A DNA stretch of 64,000 nucleotides from Pyrenula massariospora (GCA_021030905.1 JAGFMI010000004.1:868001-932000), one strand, 5' to 3'; shown: positions 22,872 to 33,327, counted from the first letter of the stretch. Program-made: numbers and translations. The notes: generated by a model not told the origin, from the sequence alone.

Positions 22872-23045
22872 TGCTCCATGGCGCAATTGGTTAGGTAATA
22901 CAGCCTATGCGGATCCTATAGGAGCAATAGCTAACCCATTTCCAGCGCGTCTGACCGTACGTAACATCCGAGCCTATTTGATGAATATCTACTGACCTCA
23001 CCAAGGTTAATCAGGAGGCTGTGAGTGCGAGTCTCACTGGAGCAG
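22872..23045 (+). tRNA. tRNA-Asn(GUU)-like gene with two spliceosomal-type introns (possible pseudogene)
   Basis: Segments 22872-22894, 22946-22956 and 23006-23045 join to 74 nt that fold as a complete cloverleaf. Acceptor stem TGCTCCA/TGGAGCA is perfect, D stem GCGC/GCGC, anticodon stem TCTGA/TCAGG (one G-T), T stem GTGAG/CTCAC perfect, variable loop AGGCT, and G73 as in eukaryotic tRNA-Asn; the anticodon GTT is at 23006-23008. An A box (TGGCGCAATTGG) is intact and a T7 run at 23054-23060 can terminate Pol III. Insert 1 (22895-22945, 51 nt) sits at the end of the D loop, starts GTAATA and ends CTAACCCATTTCCAG. Insert 2 (22957-23005, 49 nt) sits between positions 33 and 34, starts GTACGT and ends CTGACCTCACCAAG. 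Neither is at the canonical 37/38 tRNA intron site. U33 reads C and T-loop U55 reads G, both normally invariant, so function is doubtful. Confidence 0.7.
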
Positions 23046-23053
23046 GATGAATC

Positions 23054-23060
23054 TTTTTTT
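23054..23060 (+). terminator. Pol III T-run terminator after the tRNA-like gene
   Basis: Seven consecutive T residues begin 9 bases after the discriminator base, the usual position and form of an RNA polymerase III terminator in fungi. Confidence 0.6.
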
Positions 23061-23169
23061 GCGTTTGATTCTTCGACGTTTCCCTCTCTACCCTCTTTTC
23101 CGTCTTTAATAGGTATCTTGAGTAAGTTGCGTCTTATCCGCCGCGGGATCGAGTGCATGATAATTGTAA

Positions 23170-23265
23170 TCGAGGCTGGGGGACAGAGGTCGTGGCCGAT
23201 TGTCGGGCGTGAAGCCCCGCACCACACCAAAACAATCGGCCACGACCTCTGTCCCCCAGCCTCGA
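23170..23265. repeat. Perfect 34-bp inverted repeat with 28-nt loop
   Basis: Arm 23170-23203 (starting TCGAGGCTGGGGGACAG) is the exact reverse complement of 23232-23265, with no mismatch over 34 bp. The 28-nt loop itself contains a small hairpin (GGGC-GTGAA-GCCC at 23205-23217). No coding frame uses it meaningfully and I see no flanking target-site duplication. Such perfection suggests a recent template-switch or selection for structure; a transposon end is possible but unsupported. Confidence 0.9.
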
Positions 23266-24821
23266 ATGGGGCAAGAGCGTTAACCAGGCCCAATCGAGAT
23301 TAGCCACGGGAAGCAGCCTTGGCAGAGCCTTGGCAGGCGGACACCTCGAGGCGCACTTCACCACGCGGCCCACTTTCATAGGTTCATAGCTACAATTTCA
23401 AGTACTATTGGCACCTATTTTGTATGATCCAGCCAAATCATTACAGTAGTATCCTGTCCACAAATTTGAAGGGGAAAAATAAGGAAAATTAGCGTCGGGC
23501 CAATGTGTTGGTTGACTGTAACAATTATGTCAGTGGATGTCACGGAATGCTCACTTAGAGTAGTTAGAGGACTAGGTGGCATCCGCCGGTGTTACCAAAA
23601 GACCAAGCTGACAGCGAGCTGTCGAGCTCCTCTACCACAATACATAACGTTCACGACGGTGGACTATCGGTATGCCAATTTTCTTTTGATGGTTGCAGCC
23701 ATCTTGTAGCTTCTTTTATTTCACCTTCTCCCAAATGCTAATGGTGTTTTGGATATACCTGATGTATGTGTTCTACTTAAAGCCCTTGTGAACCTTCTAA
23801 TCTGTTGATGGGCAGAACGTGTACCCACTTAGAATACCCCTTTTGCTGATATCAATGAGCCGATGAGGCTGCAATTTAGTGTACTTTGAAGATTTTGCTG
23901 TAACAATATCTGCAAGGCCGTTCATCTGACAAAGTCTGACATGTAGCTTTGCCCTCTGCGCCGGCTCATAGTAAAGCTTAATTGGCACTGTCTGCCATCT
24001 CCTTTGAGTCTCTATCAGAAAATATGTAAGCAGCTCAACCACTCGGCATAAAGCCGGCTCTTTTGTTGGCGCAGTGGTCTACTTGACAAGCTCGTACAAG
24101 ACTTCGATACGCAGCCCAGGCTGAATCTGAAGGTCCTACGTTGAGCGCAGCTAAGGTTTGAGAGTTGAAGTCGCCAATGATCTCGACTTTGATTATGCAT
24201 ATTGATCTCTTCTGATTCCTAGATTGATTTTGTGTCTTGTTCTCCGTAGGGTGCCGTCAGTTTGAAATTGTGGATCTCTATCTTAAGGTATAGAGTGCTG
24301 AGTCGAAGCTCAGTGAATAAATTAGGTATAATCGATTAAGCTTAGGCTTTAATCAGGTACATTTATGCTAAATCAAGCTGGCTCTGGCAAGTTCAGTCTT
24401 ACTCAGCCACCGTTTAAGCTGCTTACTCATTGCTCGTATTAAACCCTGCTTAATACATATCTGAATCCAGGAGTACACTTTATGTGTGGTCATTTTGTCC
24501 GCGTATATCCCTCGGTATTCCATTTTAAGCAGTCCCGTACGTCGAGGCAGGTAAGGCGTGGCCATGGAGGACCTTGAGCACGTTCGCCCGACGTTCGCCC
24601 ACTTGTCTTTTCATATTCTTTTAACATGGCCTACATCACAATTTCTATCTTCTCACGCACGTAATCCTGTCTGATTCCAGTATAGTATCTACCTGCTAGC
24701 ATTGTTAGTACATAATGCAGCTCTCCCAGCCATGTGGCACCAGGACCTAACTGTCCGGAGTTGTTCCTGCAGCTCGGCCTCCAATGTGGAAACAAGCTCA
24801 CGCTGAAGCGATTAACCGCTT
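23266..24821. other. Intergenic, moderately AT-rich, no gene supported
   Basis: Minus-strand frames at 23797-24042, 24015-24200 and 24368-24565 have no recognisable motif and no splice links. The final part should contain the promoter of the HET-domain gene. No transposon domain was recognised. Confidence 0.4.
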
Positions 24822-27131
24822 ATGCCTTTTGAATCTGTTGAAAGCATCAGGTCACGCCCGTCAGAGGTTTACGCAGGGCGGAAACCTGCGCTTGAGGCTA
24901 TTCCCGCAGACATGGAAGGCCACTTAAAGCCTACCAACGATGGCAGCAGGACAGGCAAGCAACAGCATCAATCGGAGGAGGAGAATGCTCAAGCACATCT
25001 CAGAGGGTCAGGAAATCTGACGCGTCATAACTCAGTCAAGGTCCGTGTGTCCGGAGACCAGGGCCATGATGGGACATGTGCTAGATGTGCCGCGCTCGAC
25101 ATCAGAGATATGTTTGCATGGCGAGAACCTCCTAATGAAGCGCATCATATCATGGATCTTGGAAGCTTAGATACAGTCAACGAGTCTACGCCTTGCGCCA
25201 TGTGTCGGCTTTTCAAAGCAGCGACAGCGCAAACTAGCGACGCTAACGGCAACCGAGAGCACGCCTTATACTCGATCAGAATTCCTACCAGTCGGTATCT
25301 AGTATGGCTAGGATCTATACTTAGTGTCGTCGAAGTCCGAGAAAATCGACGAAGACGGGATGCATTGGATGTGTATAAGGAGACCTATCGAAGTGGATGG
25401 ATTGCATCTGCGACACCGTCAACGCATTCGTACAATGGGGGCCCATACTTTCCAGGTCGAAAAATCAAGAAAGATTCGATTGATTTCTCAGTGGTTCGAG
25501 AATGGTTCTATCATTGTGCTGTTGATCATTTGTCGCAATGTTTTGCACCGCCATTGTCACAACCGACGCAGATGCACTTAAATCTAATTGACTGCAGAAG
25601 CAGGTTAATTGTGCCCGCCTTTGAAGGCTCAAGATATTCGGCTTTGAGTTATACTTGGGGCAAAGCGGCCAGGAACGAGGACCTACTCCACCACCAGAAG
25701 CTTCCAGATCTCTTGCCACGAACAATTGAGGATGCTCTAAAAGTTACTAAAGAATTGTGTATCCAGTACATCTGGATCGACAAATACTGCATCGACCAGA
25801 CAAATGAGGATGAAAAGGAGATTCAGATTAAGCAGATGGATCTCGTGTACAGAAATGCTGAATTAACCATTATTGCAGCGACAGGCAGCGATCCGCATGC
25901 TGGATTACCCGGTGTAAGTACGACCGCGAGAATCTGTCAGGCAGACGCTTGGATTGGAAACTACCATCTTGTCTATGTTCCTCCAGATCCAAATTACTGT
26001 ATCAAAGCCTCAACCTGGGCAAAGCGGGCATGGACTTATCAAGAGAAATTTTTTTCGCGCCGCTGTTTGATTTTTACAACCCGACAAATATATTATGAAT
26101 GTCGTGAGGGTAAAGCACATGAGGTAATCGACCACTTCGATGACGGGCATGTAAATCGCCTGTTTAATTTTACAACAGACCTCAATGGCTATGCCCCATC
26201 GGCAATCACCGAGTGCTTGGGCGAGTACTGCGGAAGACAAATGTCATATGTGACCGATGCAATACGTGCATTTGAAGGAGTGTTTAATCACTTCGCGAAT
26301 GGAGTGTTTCCCGTTCATCAATATCAAGGTATTCCCATTATACCGCCACTAATTCTAGTAGATGGTATTATCAGAAGGTGTAAGCGTGGTAGAAGCGAGA
26401 GGTTTGCTACTGCACTCTGTTGGAGAAACTCAGGGCCAGGAGCAAGACGGCCTCAGTTTCCCTCTTGGAGTTGGGCTGGATGGAACGTCCCATTGACAGC
26501 CAATATCCCCGAATGTCTTCTTGGCCTCAGGCTAGAAAAGAAACCACATTCCCCAACAGTTTTCGCAGAAAAAGTTGATGGTTCTCTACTATCATTCGAT
26601 GAAAACGATATTTGCTCTCTTTCTCAAGATTCGCCGGCGTGTTTCAGCAAATTCATTCATGTTGAGGGTTGGATCATTCCGATACATATACAATCCATAC
26701 CTTCAAGCTCGAAAAGATGGATTGAAAACTTTCAGCACGATGACCGAGTGGAGAAGAATTTCTCGGTCTATCTAGCGGGTTTCAAAGGTGAGGAATTTGA
26801 AGCACAGTTTCTAACATATTCACTTCACCATTCTTACAAAGGAGGAAGCGTGCATGAAGACTTTGCCCCTAGTCTTGGCGAGAGCCCCATTTTTGGCATG
26901 ATTTTGGGGAGATGTGAAGATCTCTCTGACATGGGTCCATATGACATGGGTCCATATGACAAGATATTCATTTTGCTATTAAAAGACACTGGAGAATATT
27001 TTGAACGCATCGGTCACATAGATATAGCGCCATGGACAGCCACAGGATTCGAAAAACTCGAAATGGATTTCTCGAGAATCTTCGACGTTTGCTTTCGAGA
27101 GAAGGAAAGGAAACGCGTTCGCATAGGATAA
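24822..27131 (+). CDS. HET-domain (heterokaryon incompatibility) protein
   Basis: Intronless frame of 769 aa. The HET domain spans about residues 273-370: YSALSYTWG, then LPRTIEDALKVTKELCIQYI, WIDKYCIDQTNEDEKEIQIKQM, and AELTIIAATGSDPHAGLPGV. Next comes the usual STWAKRAWTYQEKFFSRRCL block at about 397. Two CxxC pairs in the N-terminal region (CARCAALDIRDMF and CAMCRLFKAA) are common in this subgroup and may bind metal. HET proteins trigger cell death after fusion of incompatible hyphae; whether this one does so is unknown, as most genomic copies are uncharacterised. A tandem 15-bp duplication (26928-26957) repeats DMGPY in the C-terminal part. The gene sits among relics and a gene-poor flank, typical for such accessory genes. 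Confidence 0.92.
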   Translation: MPFESVESIRSRPSEVYAGRKPALEAIPADMEGHLKPTNDGSRTGKQQHQSEEENAQAHLRGSGNLTRHNSVKVRVSGDQGHDGTCARCAALDIRDMFAWREPPNEAHHIMDLGSLDTVNESTPCAMCRLFKAATAQTSDANGNREHALYSIRIPTSRYLVWLGSILSVVEVRENRRRRDALDVYKETYRSGWIASATPSTHSYNGGPYFPGRKIKKDSIDFSVVREWFYHCAVDHLSQCFAPPLSQPTQMHLNLIDCRSRLIVPAFEGSRYSALSYTWGKAARNEDLLHHQKLPDLLPRTIEDALKVTKELCIQYIWIDKYCIDQTNEDEKEIQIKQMDLVYRNAELTIIAATGSDPHAGLPGVSTTARICQADAWIGNYHLVYVPPDPNYCIKASTWAKRAWTYQEKFFSRRCLIFTTRQIYYECREGKAHEVIDHFDDGHVNRLFNFTTDLNGYAPSAITECLGEYCGRQMSYVTDAIRAFEGVFNHFANGVFPVHQYQGIPIIPPLILVDGIIRRCKRGRSERFATALCWRNSGPGARRPQFPSWSWAGWNVPLTANIPECLLGLRLEKKPHSPTVFAEKVDGSLLSFDENDICSLSQDSPACFSKFIHVEGWIIPIHIQSIPSSSKRWIENFQHDDRVEKNFSVYLAGFKGEEFEAQFLTYSLHHSYKGGSVHEDFAPSLGESPIFGMILGRCEDLSDMGPYDMGPYDKIFILLLKDTGEYFERIGHIDIAPWTATGFEKLEMDFSRIFDVCFREKERKRVRIG

Positions 27132-27722
27132 TTGCCTGCAAAAAAGGGTCCATCAGGTTGAAGTCAGGCAGCCACTTGTGCTGTGGAAGCTTTCTTCGAG
27201 CGCCTCACGTGTCGCAAAGGATCAAGTTCTGTGGAGAGATTCCCAAAACAAGACTTTCATCACCCACTACGAGCCGATCAATAGCCAATTACGCATCGCA
27301 CTTTTTGTCTACCCATTCTTTTACTATGTTACAGATAATTGGGACTGCTTCTTGTCGTGAAGAACAGCTGTTATAGGGTTATAAGCACCTGATTTGCCGT
27401 TAAGCATAAGCAAGGTCGGGGGTATTTCTACTGCTTACATTCTCGTCTCGTCCCGGCAAGACCAATGTTTTTGTGCTCGCACCTGTGCCGTGCTGAACCA
27501 TCCTCATCGCCATTAGCACGGTTCAGCGACAGGAGTTCAAAACAATAGCGTCCGTCAGGGGGTCAGCAGTGGAGATAGTATATTACACCTTCATCTCCTT
27601 AGACGACCTCTTGCCTTTCCGCCCGCTCCATTATCACCCAAACAACCCTAGAACAAACACACAACCCCCTGAACACCCCCACACAACCACAGAATCCTTA
27701 CGGAAACCCCCGCCCAATTCCA
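27132..27722. other. Intergenic downstream of the HET gene
   Basis: A 60-codon frame at 27178-27360 (containing VLWRDSQNKTFITHYEP) is protein-like but has no known homologue to me and no ATG-led continuation. It could be a remnant. Nothing else is seen. Confidence 0.3.
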
Positions 27723-27887
27723 ATGGTACAACCCCCCAAACCCGGTGTTCGAACCCCTCCCATTTTCACCCACCTAGAAGCCGCCAAAAACAAGAAAATA
27801 CCACCATCACCCATCATCAGCGAAAGCATAAACATTCCCCGAGCGCAACACCTACCCAACTTAGCGAGGAACTCGGTATACGTATAA
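27723..27887 (+). CDS. Small hypothetical protein, uncertain
   Basis: ATG at 27723 opens 54 codons (MVQPPKPGVRTPPIFTHLEA, then AKNKKIPPSPIISESINIPR). The TAA stop overlaps an ATG (TAATG at 27885-27889) that opens a 28-codon acidic frame ending in FDPDDDNLGGAR. Either half looks more protein-like than chance. The true gene may splice or switch between frames, or the region may be non-coding. No family recognised. Confidence 0.2.
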   Translation: MVQPPKPGVRTPPIFTHLEAAKNKKIPPSPIISESINIPRAQHLPNLARNSVYV

Positions 27888-28685
27888 TGTCGGCAGGACG
27901 ACTAGGAAGGAAATATGAGGACTATAGCTATAGCTTTGATCCGGACGATGATAACCTCGGCGGTGCGCGGTAGGAGATTTGAGCGTGTACATGTGCGTGG
28001 TACGACGGACGTACGGTTGAGGAGTGGGCGGTGGAGGATTAGGGTGATAGGATGCCGTTGTAGGAGGTTTAGGAGGTATCGAGAACGCTCGGCGCCGTCT
28101 TGGGACGCGCAGAGGTGTTCGGGTATCTAAAATTGTTGGGACGGATAGGGGTAGCTTGTGGTACTTGCTATAGGCACTTGCTTTGTACAGTTTTTACGTA
28201 TAATTCCGCTGGCCATGTTGTGCCACAGCAGAGCACTACGGTTGAGCGTGCACGATTTCGAACACTGGGTTGAGAGAGGTCGAAGGTTTGAGATAGCTTG
28301 TGGATGCATGCTGACGACCAGAAGTAGAGATTAGACGTGACTGTTAGCGTGAGCGTGAGTGATGGACGTAAAAGCGAAACCAAAGGATCTGGAACATGAC
28401 ACAACTCAACGACAAAGTGCAGGGAGTGCCCCCATGGAATGATACTTGAAATAAGGAACATATGTCCTGAACTTTCTTCCAAAAAAATCTAGCTACGGCC
28501 AAGAAAGGAAGGAAAAGAAAATGAAGTTAGTATTTGCTTCCATTCAAACTCCTTTGCAGCTAGATGCCTAAATCAAGAAAGACCGGGTATTCGTCACACC
28601 TCCATGAGACCCTACTCGGCACACTAACCTTCTTCTCGCGCAGTATCTCATTACAAGGAAAATGTCGCTCGCGATATATCTCGTC
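27888..28685. other. Intergenic, nothing recognised
   Basis: Short overlapping frames on both strands lack motifs. It should carry the 3' UTR of the minus-strand membrane-protein gene that ends at 28686. Confidence 0.4.
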
Positions 28686-30018
28686 TCATTTTGGTGAGTT
28701 AATAATAGGTTCACTGCTCAAGCCCGACGGTCCGCCCCTCTCGGATGGCCCACTCCTCTCAGTCACCTCGCTGATTTCTGTTGGTCCGCTGAGCTCCGTC
28801 CCTGCAACGCCCATCTCAGATGGCTCATCTCTGTGGGTATCTTTATTGCGAGTGCCGTCTCCCTCTGGTTCCTTCTTTTCAGGAGGGCTATCTAGCTCCG
28901 CCACCCCATCTGTGTCTTGCATTGGACTGCCAAGGGGCGAATAGGAACTGAATCTCATGACCGGCAGCCTAAGCTCTAGTCCACTGTTCGTCTTCCCAGG
29001 ATCTTGCCAAGAAGGCGGCGGAGGACTCTCCATCTCCGCTGGATCGTGTTCGTCGCCTTTGGGACCGGGGAGGATTTGGCTGTACCGAACGGGCGGTGGT
29101 ACTGATGGGTCGGCTCCAGTTGGGTCATTGTTTTGGGAATAGCGTGGTCGGAGGCCGAGCTGAAGGCGGACTTTGAAGCGGCGGAGGAAGTAGATTGCTA
29201 CACCAGCGAGACAAAGGAGGGAGAGCGCGCCAATAACGCCGCCGACAATAGCGCCGGTATTTTTCGAGGGATGAGGCGTAGGGCTAGGGGACGGCGATTT
29301 AGTCTGTGCAGGCTGGCTAGTCAATGGCAATGACGGTGGCGGTGGCGGTGACGGTGACGGTGACGGTGACGGTGACGGTGATGCATAGACAAGCGATGTG
29401 GAGATTTGAATTGATGAAGATGAAGAGCTGGTATCGGATCTCGTGTGTTCATATAAAGTCTGCTCAATGGCTGTCGTTCCACATTTCATCAACGCATATT
29501 TGTTATCGTCTCCAGCAACGAAAAGTACATCGGCCGAACAGTGTGGTCTATCCGGATCTGAACTATAGAAATCTTTAGCCCAGCTGAATAGGTACAGCCG
29601 CTGCTAGGGTAGCTTACCAAGATGTCGTTAGTAAACCCACATTGAGACCGGAGTAGTATCCACAGCCATTACCACAACGGATGGAATCTTTGCAGATTGC
29701 TGCAAGCCTGCATGAGTATACCTCCTTTATAGTGGCGGCACAAAATCCCCACAAGGTACGTGTTTTGTCAATTGTGCACACGGAATCTGATGGAGCGACA
29801 ACGGCTTTGCCTGGGTCTCCATTAATGTAGCCACAGGTGTTTAATGAATGGTTGTCTTGTCTCCGCCTGAGCCCACCAAATGGTTTTGGAGTGATGGCTG
29901 CAGAAGGTGGAAGCATACGAGTATCTTCATGATGAGCGGTTATCATGAACGCAGGGCCTGCGTGCACAAGGATAGAGCATGTGCTGATAAAGAACAAAAG
30001 ATAGCATAAGTGGCGCAT
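28686..30018 (-). CDS. Cysteine-rich single-pass membrane protein of the fungal surface, unknown function
   Basis: Two exons on the minus strand, 30018-29618 and 29562-28686, with a 55-nt GTAAGC...TATAG intron; 425 aa. The chosen start (MRHLCYLLFFISTCSILVHAG) gives a signal peptide. An upstream in-frame ATG at 30057 would put 13 polar residues ahead of it. The ectodomain has paired cysteines (CGYINGD, WGFCAA, CRLAAICKDSIRCGNGCGYYSG), followed by a Ser/Thr-rich stretch and a Pro-Ser repeat spacer coded by a hexanucleotide repeat (29337-29387). One transmembrane helix (GAIVGGVIGALSLLCLAGVA) precedes a basic stop-transfer segment and a long polar, proline-rich cytoplasmic tail. The organisation recalls WSC-type wall sensors and similar plasma membrane proteins, but the cysteine pattern is not a WSC domain I can confirm. 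Role unknown. Confidence 0.8.
29337..29387. repeat. Hexanucleotide repeat coding for a Pro-Ser spacer
   Basis: GGTGAC/GGTGGC units (about 8) repeat on the plus strand inside exon 2 of the surface protein; on the coding strand they give alternating Pro and Ser. Length variation between strains would change the distance between ectodomain and membrane. Confidence 0.8.
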
Positions 30019-32039
30019 ACTTGTAAGTCGGTGCACAGTAGTGTACCTATGGCTCAAAAACAGCGCTTTAAAGCTGAAATAGACTAACGAAGAAACATCG
30101 CGAGACGATTTAAGGAAAGCTAACTGGACCTGTCTCCTGGGAAGGGTGCGAAGAGGGTCTGCTCATCAGCCTAGATATGGGTGTCTGATCCTTACGTCTC
30201 TGGGATTAGCGTATAGGAGGCACATTCTGTGTTCGACGAGATTAAGAAATCTTAGAGGTCGGCAGGTGGTGCCGCATCAAAACCGGACAAGGGTGAGGGT
30301 AATATGGCACGGTCATGTCGCAGGGACATGCGTGGAAAAACGCGGCGGGAATGATTGACGAGACCTCACGTTAAGCGTATCCCTTTTACCCCTGATCAGA
30401 CCGAGTTCTAGTAAGAGTGGTTATTTCAAATGTCTCAAGCCGCGTCCAGAGGGACCAGAGGTGATGGCCAATAAAGGAGACTTGGATACGTACACTGGCT
30501 ACAAGTGTACATTCGAGCGGCCATAAACTCCTGACTCATCGGCGAACTGTTATCGGCAGAGCCTCATGGAGGTTGGAGTGTGGAATTTTGCGGCACAGCT
30601 CTTCGAGCCGCCGGCCCCTTTCACGGCCGACACGCCATCGGGCCAATTACTTCGTTGCAGAGGAGGAGTGCCGAGGATAAGATCTGCGCGAAAATTCGAC
30701 AGGATCCCGCTTTACGCCATGTTCGTCCATAGCATAGTGTATATTGCAAAACTAAGGCATTGCAATTTTGGGTCGGTAGGTAGGTATGTTAGTTAGCGAC
30801 TACTTTCGACCTGGCTCATGCACGACATGTTATCTTTCTCGGCATACCTGCCACAAGAACGAGGCTAGTTCACGTGATCTTTGATCAGTGCGTCCTTGGC
30901 ATGGCAGTCCCCGATCTAGGATGAACTAGGCTTGGGGGCTAGGCATGCCACGATCGTCTCGCATTGCCGGCGCCTTCAAACACTCCCTCAACTTCGACCT
31001 CATTCTTAAAGTACATTTCAGCTGAATAATTGGCGAAGCCTCGCCTACCAACATTGACGAGGTGCCGAGTTGAATGGCCGTTGTTGCGCCTTCGAGCGCT
31101 GCTCTAGGTATTAGCAACACATATCCTCATCGGATCCGGAAGGACAATCGCTGATGCATGTTGAGTACGATTGGCCTTTCATCTCTGTGTCCTGTCCATG
31201 GGACATAGGAACTGATCCCCTGCTCGTTGTACACCGTACTTACGACCTGCACAGGCATCAGGTCTAAAGGGCGACTAATGGCCTAGGCTCTAGGAACATC
31301 ACAACGTATCTGAGGCCTAGGAATTGTAATCACGAGACGTGTCTTACTCAAAAGGTTGTCAAGTAGAGCCATCCGTAGTTCAATGCGGGTCTAGCAAGAA
31401 AGGTCAGCTAGGCAAAGCATCTGATCTTTTCTACTAAGATGTCTGCAGAACCTTTGTACTTTCTTTTGATTCATGTCTCCCCCCGAGGCTACGATCTCTC
31501 ACTACTACTGGTAGGAAAGAAAGACTATGCAGATTCGGGGAATCACGGCACGTCATGGCCGCTAAACCGCTCGGAATTCCTCCGAGGTTCGCCGACCCAC
31601 ATCAAGAGGTACCTCCTTGCGCTTGCTTCCGCTTAGTCTACAATGCATTAGATGGTTTTTGCTTTGTGCCAATAACGATCATGAGCCGGTCAGATGCTTT
31701 TTAAAAGAAATGCGCATCAAAAAGGCGCTAATTCTCGTTGCGTCGGAAGCGTCGGTAACAAAACGTATTTAAAGTCCAGGGATGACAGTCTGTCAAGCTG
31801 TCGACTCGGTCTTTTGATTGAAATCATTTTGTATCTCTTGCGAGACGCATCCGACCTCATGGCTGATTTCCGTTCATCGTAGGGCGTGATTCCTATCGCA
31901 AGCTTCAAAGAGGTCTTTCAGGTGAATATAGATACGATGATTCCTCCGTAGACAGATCGCGTCCAAGGGTTCATGCATGGTCTGCACGCTGAAAATTTTG
32001 TGGCGCTTGATCATGATAAATTACACCCAGCCCGTCTTG
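30019..32039. other. Gene desert, first part
   Basis: No gene is supported in this part. Open frames are short, on both strands, and without motifs. No RNA gene or mobile-element domain is recognised. Confidence 0.4.
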
Positions 32040-32510
32040 TCATTCTTCCGCACGCTCCCGCATACTGACATACTCCAGAACGCTTCAGCATGCTCCATCA
32101 CGTAGTAGCTGTGTGAATGCATGACGCTGGAATCTTAAAGTCCCCGTGTAGTGTATTGTGTTTCCGTCGTTGCCTTTTGGAGGGGAGACCAGTGGCTTCG
32201 GCAACATTGCACAAGCATGATAGCCACGTTTGTGTGGGCCCCCGCAAGCTCCGTCACGCCACTGCACGCCACCTGCACGCACCTGCCCCCACTTGCACCC
32301 TCTTGCACCCTCTTGCACCCTCTTGCACCCTCTTGCACGGCCACAATAAGCATATTGTGGCTTTAGCACGTTGTAATGCTTCAGTACACTTCAGCGTATC
32401 TTAATATACATGGTACTTTGCTAAGCTCAATTATGATCCGTCATTCTTGAAAATGATTTTCTCATTCTACATCAACGTGCTCTAGCATGCTTTAACATAG
32501 CAGTATGAAT
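32040..32510. repeat. Short-repeat zone with a 10-bp tandem array
   Basis: At 32291-32338 the unit TCTTGCACCC is repeated nearly five times in tandem. On both sides (32045-32105 and 32365-32500) occur loose copies of GC-T-CAGCATGCT/AGCACGTT-like words. It is a minisatellite-like patch in non-coding DNA. The apparent open frames across it are translations of the repeat. Confidence 0.7.
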
Positions 32511-33327
32511 GTAGAATTATTCTTCGTCTAACCCTGTTAATAGGCATTTTCTAGGAATGTTTTTTCCAGCTGTTTAAAAGTCAGACGAGACAGTGTAAGA
32601 TCCACGCGAAATGGCAGCTGCAGTGCCACAGGCCGCCGAGGTATGCTCTTCCTGAATGGTTCGTATGTACGCCTCCCATACCCGTGCTGACGGGTGCTGG
32701 GACGTCAATGCATGTATACGAAACGACTCGTGCAGACCTGACAGTTGCAGAAATCCTTCAGGTGTGGAGTAATGCAGCCACCATCGGATTCAAGGCAACC
32801 GTGCGTGCGGCCGATCAGAAGTTAAAGCTGTGATTATTTGCCGGTGGAGCGATGCGAGAAGGTTCCTGATGGGCAGTGAAGGCGGGCTTGTCGCCTGTCA
32901 TGCGTAGATGCCGCTTTTGTGGTGCTTCGCCGGTTCGATGGCCCCCAACGCCTGCCTCATGTCCCTGAACTCGATATTTACCCTTCCAAACCGCTGATCT
33001 CCGGCGAATCACGAACCCCCGTCGTCATCATTTCTTTACCCGGTTTTCAGTTTCGCCCACTTTCCAATAATTGTACCAACCTGTTCTGAAAAAGCCGGAG
33101 TCAGAGCGAGGGATTTGAACTGCGCAGCTGAAAATGTTTGGTTGATCTGCTTGGGGAACTGCTATGGCTACAGGGGTAATGATTATCTGTAAAATTTTTG
33201 TATTTTTTGGTAGATGAATGTATAATTACGCTGGCGTAGAAAACAACGCAGCAAAGATACCCAGGTAATTGCAAGTGTATGTAAGATATGCTAGGGCCAA
33301 GGCGGCCGCTAATATTTCAGAGACGCC
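32511..33327. other. Gene desert with a short open frame at 32555-32833
   Basis: A plus-strand frame is open from 32555 to TGA at 32833, with an ATG at 32708 giving 41 aa (MHVYETTRADLTVAEILQVW, then NAATIGFKATVRAADQ). An overlapping possible first exon (MAAAVPQAAE at 32611-32640, followed by GTATGC) and a CTGACAGTTGCAG acceptor lie close, but the phases do not give the better frame. I recognise no family. 33160-33330 is AT-rich with no gene. Confidence 0.25.

Noticed and set aside
22957-23005. Canonical tRNA-Tyr anticodon intron (reading GTA at 22957-22959)
   Set aside because: Identity elements (G73, T1-A72 pair rather than C1-G72) and the GTTAA loop remnant on the 3' side fit Asn better; the insert does not sit at 37/38.
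32291-32338. CRISPR-like repeat array
   Set aside because: Units are adjacent 10-mers without spacers, in a eukaryotic genome; it is a minisatellite.
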